This document shows, in pieces, positions 59,340 to 64,000 of a DNA stretch of 64,000 nucleotides. The stretch comes from Pleomorphomonas sp. T1.2MG-36 (GTDB lineage: Bacteria; Pseudomonadota; Alphaproteobacteria; Rhizobiales; Pleomorphomonadaceae). The translations under genes and the position numbers were made by a program. Within the stretch, counting starts at the first letter, position 1, and each line of letters begins with the position of its first letter. The stretch covers positions 1,136,905 through 1,200,904 of the forward strand of contig NZ_CATNLY010000001.1 in NCBI RefSeq assembly GCF_950100655.1, given 5' to 3'. Below the pieces are notes generated by a model. It saw nothing but the letters and a program-made list of their open reading frames with translations. It did not search any database and was not told the origin of the DNA.

Positions 59340-59758
59340 GCATCCCTCAGCGGCAACCGCTGCCCTCCCAACACTATCGACTCGCTTCCGGCAAGGACGA
59401 CGCCGGGGCGGGATCTCGTCCGCGTCTCGTCGCATCTGACTCAACGCTGATGAGAAATTTCTTATCACACTCGCTGCATGAATTTCGAGCAGTTTCGGTC
59501 GACATCATGTGCAGACCTACGACTTTTGATGCAACCTCGCCTCCCCTCCTCGAAGGAGGCGCCGCCCCGTGAGACGCGAAACTTCACCTCTAACTATATG
59601 AATTACATTTATAAATATGCAGACGTGCGCCTTCGGGCGAGCAATCGCGGCCGACTGTGGCGACCTCCCTTCCATCCCCTCCGAAGCTCCGGGTACGCAA
59701 CATTCCCATTGTACGGCATGGACTGATAATTTATTATCTCGATGATGATTTTTAGATC
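59340..59758. promoter_or_regulatory. divergent control region of the YheO-RidA cluster
   Basis: About 420 bases, AT-rich at the right end. It has the near-perfect palindrome TGATGAGAAATTTCTTATCA (59448-59467, one mismatched pair) 109 bases before the regulator start, and a related TGATAA...TTATC motif (59724-59738) just ahead of ridA. Both share TGATRA/TTATCA arms, so the regulator may bind both. Confidence 0.55.
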
Positions 59759-60157
59759 ATGGAGATCAAAGTGCAGAAGCAGAAAGAGATCGTGACGACC
59801 AAGGCTCCGGCGGCGATCGGCCCCTACTCCCAGGCCGTGGAGATCGGCGATCTGGTGTTCGTCTCGGGCCAGATTCCCTTCGACCCGGTCAGCGGCAAGC
59901 TGGAGCATGCCGACATCAAGGGACAGGCCCGCCAGTCGCTTGAGAACGTCAAGGCCATCGTCGAGGCGGCCGGTCTCACGCTCGCCAACGTGGTGAAGGT
60001 CAACGTCAGCCTGACCGACATGGGCGCCTTCGCCGACGTCAACGCCATCTACGCCGAGTATTTCACCGGCGAGATCAAGCCGGCCCGCGCCGTCGTCCAG
60101 GTCGCCGCCCTGCCCAGACAGGTGCTGATCGAGATCGAGGCGATTGCCCATCGCTGA
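59759..60157 (+). CDS. ridA: RidA family enamine/imine deaminase
   Basis: Small homotrimeric protein of 132 residues that hydrolyses reactive 2-aminoacrylate and similar imines released by PLP enzymes. Shows PAAIGPYSQAVEIGDLVFVSGQIPFDP, VKVNVSLTDMGAFADVNAIYAEYF and the substrate-binding arginine in KPARAVVQVAALPRQVLIEIEAIA. Placement beside a PLP aminotransferase fits this job. Confidence 0.93.
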   Translation: MEIKVQKQKEIVTTKAPAAIGPYSQAVEIGDLVFVSGQIPFDPVSGKLEHADIKGQARQSLENVKAIVEAAGLTLANVVKVNVSLTDMGAFADVNAIYAEYFTGEIKPARAVVQVAALPRQVLIEIEAIAHR

Positions 60158-60165
60158 GTGAGCCG

Positions 60166-60259
60166 GAGCGACTTCAACAGACGCAGGACCCGGTTTTGCG
60201 TTCGAAGTTGCGGTGAAACGAAAAGCTAGAGGACTTCGCGAACCGGAGTTCGCCGGAAA
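60166..60259. repeat. dispersed intergenic hairpin element, family B copy 1
   Basis: Between ridA and the aminotransferase gene. It has nested pairing CGACTTC/GAAGTTG outside ACGCA/TGCGT, an ACCCGGTTTTGC core, then a CGAA-rich second hairpin ending in TTCGCCGGAAA. It matches the element at 61506-61602. Confidence 0.65.
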
Positions 60260-60277
60260 TATCCCAGGGAGGGAAAA

Positions 60278-61501
60278 ATGGCTGCGAGAGACAAACTTGT
60301 CGGAACATTCAAGACGCTTCAGGGAGGCCTGTTCTCGACCGTCACCAAGGCGGACGTCGGCACGGCCCTCAACGACCTGATCAAGAACGGTTGCGCCCTC
60401 ATGTGCTGGGCCGACCCGTTCTTCCCCGATCACGTCATCCCCTCTCATGTCGAGAACGCCGCCGTGCGCTCTCTCCAGGAGGGAATGGGCCCGCACTACA
60501 CGATGCCGATCGGCGACGCCGAGCTCAAGACGTTGATCGCGGCCAAGCTTTCCAAGACCCACGGGATCACCATCAATCCCGAACGCAACCTCGTCGTCAC
60601 GCCTGGATCGGACTCGGGGCTCCTCTTCGCCATGATGCCGTTCATCGGCGCCGGCGACGAGGTGCTGATCCACGCGCCCAGCTATCCCAGCAACTTCCTC
60701 AATCCCGGACTGCTCGGCGGCATCGCCGTTCCCGTGCCGACGCGCCCCGAGAACAACTATCAGATCGAGATCGACGAGTACCGCAAGCGCCTGACCAAGA
60801 ACACCAAGATGGTGCTCCTGACCCAGCCCAACAATCCGACGACCACCGTGCAGCGCAAGGAGCGCCTTGAGGAGCTCGCCAAGTTCGTCGTCGAGAACGA
60901 CCTCATCCTGGTGGTGGACTACGCCTTCGAAGACATCGTCTATGACGGCATCGAGATGTACGACATCTCGCGCTTCGAGGGCATGTGGGAGCGCACGCTC
61001 TCCGTCTACTCGATTTCCAAGGGCATGGCGCTCAGCGGACTGCGCGTCGGCTACGTGGTGGCCGACGACAAGCTGATGGACGTGCTGTTCGCCTGCGCCG
61101 TCAACGTCATCGGCGCCACCAACACCTCGGCCCAGCAGGCGGCCATCGCCGCCTTCCGCGACTACGCGTTCATCTCGGACTACAAGGCGATCTTCGACAA
61201 GCGCCGCCGCAAGGTGTTCGACTGCTTCAACTCCATTCCCGGCGTGTCGATGAGCCTGCCCGAGAGCTCGTATCTCTCCTGGGTCGACATCTCCCGGCTC
61301 GGGACGGCGGCGGAAGTCTCCCAATACATCCTCAAGAACGCCAACGTCTTCGTCAACGAGGGCACGCCCTACGGGCTCGGCGGCGAGGGACACCTGCGCA
61401 TCGTCCACGGCTGCTACCGCAGCGAGGACGTCGTCGACCAGGCGCTCGATCGGATCAAGACCGCGCTGACCCGCCTCGCGGCGGAAAAGGGCATTCGCTG
61501 A
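60278..61501 (+). CDS. PLP-dependent class I/II aminotransferase
   Basis: Fold type I aminotransferase of 407 residues. PLP ligands visible: Schiff-base K248 in SVYSISKGMALSGLRVGY, D214 and Y216 in VVDYAFED, N in TQPNNPT, and the C-terminal Arg in LRIVHG. Closest in style to aspartate/alanine-type aminotransferases; donor not determined. The neighbours suggest an amino acid catabolic route with RidA as detoxifier and the NhaC-family protein as uptake or exchange partner. A GGGAGGG ribosome site precedes the ATG. Confidence 0.9.
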   Translation: MAARDKLVGTFKTLQGGLFSTVTKADVGTALNDLIKNGCALMCWADPFFPDHVIPSHVENAAVRSLQEGMGPHYTMPIGDAELKTLIAAKLSKTHGITINPERNLVVTPGSDSGLLFAMMPFIGAGDEVLIHAPSYPSNFLNPGLLGGIAVPVPTRPENNYQIEIDEYRKRLTKNTKMVLLTQPNNPTTTVQRKERLEELAKFVVENDLILVVDYAFEDIVYDGIEMYDISRFEGMWERTLSVYSISKGMALSGLRVGYVVADDKLMDVLFACAVNVIGATNTSAQQAAIAAFRDYAFISDYKAIFDKRRRKVFDCFNSIPGVSMSLPESSYLSWVDISRLGTAAEVSQYILKNANVFVNEGTPYGLGGEGHLRIVHGCYRSEDVVDQALDRIKTALTRLAAEKGIR

Positions 61502-61505
61502 CCCA

Positions 61506-61602
61506 GAGCGGTTCCAGCGAAACCGGGTACCGGTTTTGCCTCCGGAACTGCGTCTTAACAAGGGGATAGAGCTTTTCCGGCGAAGCGGAATTTCGCCGGA
61601 AA
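61506..61602. repeat. dispersed intergenic hairpin element, family B copy 2
   Basis: Between the aminotransferase and antiporter genes. Pairing CGGTTCC/GGAACTG encloses AAACCGG-GTA-CCGGTTT; a second hairpin follows with perfect arms TTTCCGGCGAA (61574-61584) and TTCGCCGGAAA (61592-61602). Same order and shared ACCGGTTTTGC and CGCCGGAAA blocks as copy 1. Confidence 0.65.
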
Positions 61603-61628
61603 GGCTCCTGATAAAAGAGGGGCTGACT

Positions 61629-63068
61629 ATGGAAGAGAAAACCTTGGAGTTTCACGGGGGATGGACGTTGTCCCTCCTTCCGATGGTGCTGTTCATCATC
61701 GCCTGCACGTCGTGTTTCGTCGTCCTGCACGTCTTCGACATGAACCTGTTGTCGATGTGCGCCTTCCTGGCGATCATCATCGGCGGCGTCTTCGCCAAGA
61801 ACTACGAGACCTACTGGACGGCGGTCATCAAGGACGGCATCGGCTCCGAGATGGCCGTGACCATCTTCGCCATCCTCCTGGTCATCAGCATGTTCGCCAA
61901 GCTGATGGCGCAGAGCGGCGTCGCCGAGGGCTTCGTCTGGCTGGCCAACACCATCCACCTGCACGGCAGCCTGCTGACCGCCTTCGTCTTCATTGCGACC
62001 TGCGTCATCTCCGCTTCGACCGGAACGTCGATCGGCACGCTGTTCACCGGCTTCCCGGTGTTCTACCCGTCGGGCATCCTGCTCGGCGCGGATCCGGTGG
62101 TGCTGGCCAGCGCCATCCTGTCGGGCGCCATCTTCGGCGACAACGTCGCCCCGATCTCCGACACCACGGTGGCCTCGGCCTCGACGCAGACCTACACCAA
62201 CCGTCCGGGCTCGGCGGAAATCGCCGGCGTCGTCACCACGCGCTTCAAGTTCGCCCTGTGCGCCGCCATCATCTCGGCGGTGCTGTTCTACCTGTTCGGC
62301 GGCGCTTCGACCCCGATCAGCGACGTGTCGATGGCCGCGCACGACTACTCGCCCAAGGGCTTGATCATGCTGCTGCCGATGGCCGTGCTGCTGCTGGTCG
62401 CCGTGAAGACGCGCAACATCTTCAAGGCCATTCCGGTGGGCATCGTGGTCGGCATCCTCGTCGGCCTGCTGTCGGGGGTGTTCACCTGGGAGAGCATCTT
62501 CTCGCTCGAGGGTGACAAGATCGGTGGCTTCCTGTTCCTCGGCTTCAACGGCATGATCGGCACCGTCACCTTCGTGCTGTCGCTGTTCGGCATCATCGGC
62601 ATCCTTCGGGCCAGCCGCACCATGGACCGCGTCGCCGAGTACATCGGCAACAGCAAGCTCGCCCAGACCACCCGCGGTGTCGAAGCCGCCATCGGTCTCG
62701 GCATAGGTGCCGCCACGGTGCTGCTCGGCGGCGTGACCAGCGCCTCCATCCTGGCGTTCGGCCCGGTCGCCGACGAAATCGGCAAGAAGAAGATGCTGCA
62801 CCCGTTCCGGCGCGCCGTGCTGGTGGACTGCATCGCGATGACCCTGCCGGCCATCGTGCCCTTCCTCAGCGCCTTCATCTTCATCGTCCTGGCGGTGGTC
62901 GGCGGCCTGCGCAGCGAGTATGCGTTCATCCCGCAGATCAACCCGATGTCGATCGCCATGACGTCCTTCTACTCGCTGTCGCTCTTCGTGGTGTTCGTCT
63001 TCTCGATCTACACCGGCTGGGGGCGCACCTTCGAAGGCAAGAACGGGGAGCCCGTCAAATCGCTCTAG
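61629..63068 (+). CDS. NhaC family Na+/H+ antiporter
   Basis: Inner membrane secondary transporter of 479 residues with about 11-12 helices. NhaC-like motifs: VISASTGTSIGTLFTGFPVF, GAIFGDNVAPISDTTVASAST, FLFLGFNGMIGTVTFVLSLFGIIG. The branch includes sodium/proton exchangers and malate/lactate exchangers, so substrate is open; the company of an aminotransferase suggests an organic or amino acid substrate. ATG at 61629 follows AGAGGGG; an upstream TTG frame is ignored. Confidence 0.9.
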   Translation: MEEKTLEFHGGWTLSLLPMVLFIIACTSCFVVLHVFDMNLLSMCAFLAIIIGGVFAKNYETYWTAVIKDGIGSEMAVTIFAILLVISMFAKLMAQSGVAEGFVWLANTIHLHGSLLTAFVFIATCVISASTGTSIGTLFTGFPVFYPSGILLGADPVVLASAILSGAIFGDNVAPISDTTVASASTQTYTNRPGSAEIAGVVTTRFKFALCAAIISAVLFYLFGGASTPISDVSMAAHDYSPKGLIMLLPMAVLLLVAVKTRNIFKAIPVGIVVGILVGLLSGVFTWESIFSLEGDKIGGFLFLGFNGMIGTVTFVLSLFGIIGILRASRTMDRVAEYIGNSKLAQTTRGVEAAIGLGIGAATVLLGGVTSASILAFGPVADEIGKKKMLHPFRRAVLVDCIAMTLPAIVPFLSAFIFIVLAVVGGLRSEYAFIPQINPMSIAMTSFYSLSLFVVFVFSIYTGWGRTFEGKNGEPVKSL

Positions 63069-63094
63069 CTGGACCGGCTAGTTCGCATCACCGA

Positions 63095-63116
63095 TGAGGG
63101 GGCTTCGGCCCCCTCA
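63095..63116 (+). terminator. terminator of the antiporter gene
   Basis: Perfect stem TGAGGGGGC-TTCG-GCCCCCTCA, 26 bases past the stop codon, followed by a short TTTG. Confidence 0.9.
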
Positions 63117-63120
63117 TTTG

Positions 63121-63757
63121 CTATGTACGCTCCCGCCGGCACGCGATGCCGGTAGCGCTAGCTGTTCCGCCCATTTCGAGTGGTACCGACAAAGGTACGG
63201 CAGTGCCTCACGGCGCCATTCCTCTTGAAAAGACGCGCATATAGTCTGGATAAACGACAGGCGGTCCGCTTGGCGAGCGCCGGTGCAATCCCTCCCTAGG
63301 GAAGACAACGCCCGCATACCCCCGCCGCCCTAGCCGAGGCGCACCTCGGGGAAGCATAGCCCGCACAGGCCTCCACGAGAGCCAGTAACCCCTCCGGCAA
63401 CCTTGGGCTATCCCTATGCCCATCCCCTCTCGCACCGTTCCTGCCGACAAGTTGGCTAGCCCCGAGGCTGGCGGAGCCCGGCCGTCATCCGCAGCAACGA
63501 TCCGCTTTCCGCTTCAGCCGAAGATGTTGTACCCGCGAACCTCTCGGGCCACTCATCCACCCGCGCCTATGGACCGTCGTGTGATTGGCTCGGCCTCACT
63601 GAAGTAGAGGCGGCGCCGGTGGGCTCACGCTGAGTTTCCGCGATCCACCGGCCGTCCTTTCGGCCCGTCCGCTCGCGCCGTGTCACGTTCGCGACGTCAA
63701 TGCCTTGTGGTCATGCGGTTTCGGTTTCGGGTAATCTTCTGTGTATTTTCCAAACGC
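63121..63757. other. unassigned region next to the rRNA operon
   Basis: About 640 bases without a recognisable gene. Several short frames exist on both strands (for example codons reading FQEEWRREALPYLCRYHSKW leftward near 63200), none with family support. The DNA is rich in small palindromes: CCGGCA-CGCGA-TGCCGG near 63136, TCCCTAGGGA near 63293, CCGAGG-CGCA-CCTCGG near 63334. A structured RNA or decayed genes are both possible. No tRNA-fMet, which often follows 5S in this order, was found. Confidence 0.4.
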
Positions 63758-63794
63758 AAAAGCCCTCCGGAGATTTCTCTCTCGGAGGGCTTTT
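63758..63794 (-). terminator. rRNA operon terminator
   Basis: Perfect 12-base arms AAAAGCCCTCCG and CGGAGGGCTTTT around a CT-rich 13-base loop, about 75 bases downstream of the 5S gene. Read leftward it ends in TTTTGCGTTT. Confidence 0.9.
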
Positions 63795-63869
63795 GGTTGT
63801 TTGGGTTCGTGTGTGTTTTGTGAAGAGCTTTGTTCGTGTGGTTTGTTGTTGTTGGTCTTGCACTTTGCA

Positions 63870-63988
63870 GGCCTGGCAGCGACCTACTCTCCCGCGTCTT
63901 AAGACGGAGTACCATTGGCGCTGGGGAGTTTCACGGCCGAGTTCGGGATGGGATCGGGTGCATTTCTCCCCGCCATGACCACCAGGCC
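63870..63988 (-). rRNA. rrf: 5S ribosomal RNA
   Basis: Read leftward the sequence begins GGCCTGGTGGTCATGGCGGG and ends GGGAGAGTAGGTCGCTGCCAGGCC; helix I (GGCCTGG with CCAGGCC) closes perfectly. Internal blocks CCCATCCCGAACTCGGCCGTG and GCCAATGGTACTCCGTC are standard alphaproteobacterial 5S. TTGCACTT (63858-63865) and AAGTGCAA (63993-64000) flank it and can pair as the precursor processing stem. 23S should lie just beyond the right edge. Confidence 0.97.
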
Positions 63989-64000
63989 GGCGAAGTGCAA

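Noticed and set aside
63260..63420. Cobalamin riboswitch-like run of short stems near the right edge
   Set aside because: The conserved B12-box and core elements are not found, and no cobalamin gene is nearby.
63480..63600. tRNA-Ser-like GGTGGATGAGTGG stretch read leftward
   Set aside because: No anticodon stem, T-arm or acceptor pairing could be built.

Overview
The window is GC-rich chromosomal DNA from an alphaproteobacterium, most likely of the order Hyphomicrobiales (Rhizobiales). This rests on the mraZ-to-ftsZ order, a long-linker FtsZ ending in EIPAFLRRK, MurD and MurC sequence style, a BA14K-family gene, EcfG-type promoter sequences, and hemF, trmL, petABC and apt lying in one neighbourhood. 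Genus is not determined. No phage, IS element, CRISPR array or tRNA gene was recognised. One rRNA gene (5S, minus strand) lies at the right edge and implies a 16S-23S-5S operon continuing to the right.

Layout. 0-7 kb: lpxC, bamD and recN on the plus strand, then an XRE regulator, a GNAT acetyltransferase, nicotinamidase and an AzlCD branched-chain amino acid exporter. 7.1-26.1 kb: the complete division and cell wall cluster on the minus strand, transcribed mraZ, rsmH, ftsL, ftsI, murE-murF (one fused gene), mraY, murD, ftsW, murG, murC, murB, ddl, ftsQ, ftsA, ftsZ. Most junctions are ATGA or TGATG overlaps, so it reads as one long operon. Upstream of mraZ lie four GGGA boxes at exact 10-bp steps, fitting a MraZ operator. 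lpxC-bamD-recN faces this cluster instead of following ftsZ, which suggests a local inversion.

26.6-36 kb: an entericidin-like lipoprotein missed by length filters, efp and its lysyl-modifying enzyme epmA back to back, a 55-residue secreted peptide of unknown function, a DeoR-MFS-VOC operon, a TetR/SDR pair, hemF, a BA14K protein with a consensus EcfG promoter, a glutathione transferase and trmL. 36-52 kb: two full-length paralogous ABC exporters (626 residues each) enclose about 10 kb of accessory genes: a MarR-VOC-MFS unit and a TetR-MFS-HlyD-RND drug-efflux operon, both with clear palindromic operators. A periplasmic multicopper oxidase and a small Cys/His/Met-rich secreted protein follow.

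52-64 kb: the cytochrome bc1 operon petABC, a DUF3829-type lipoprotein, apt, a pentapeptide-repeat protein, a divergent Crp/Fnr regulator and single-domain response regulator, and a compact catabolic cluster (YheO-like regulator, RidA, PLP aminotransferase, NhaC-family antiporter). Two families of dispersed intergenic hairpin elements occur, two copies each; the stems differ between copies with compensatory changes. The last 750 bases before 5S rRNA hold no confidently assigned gene.
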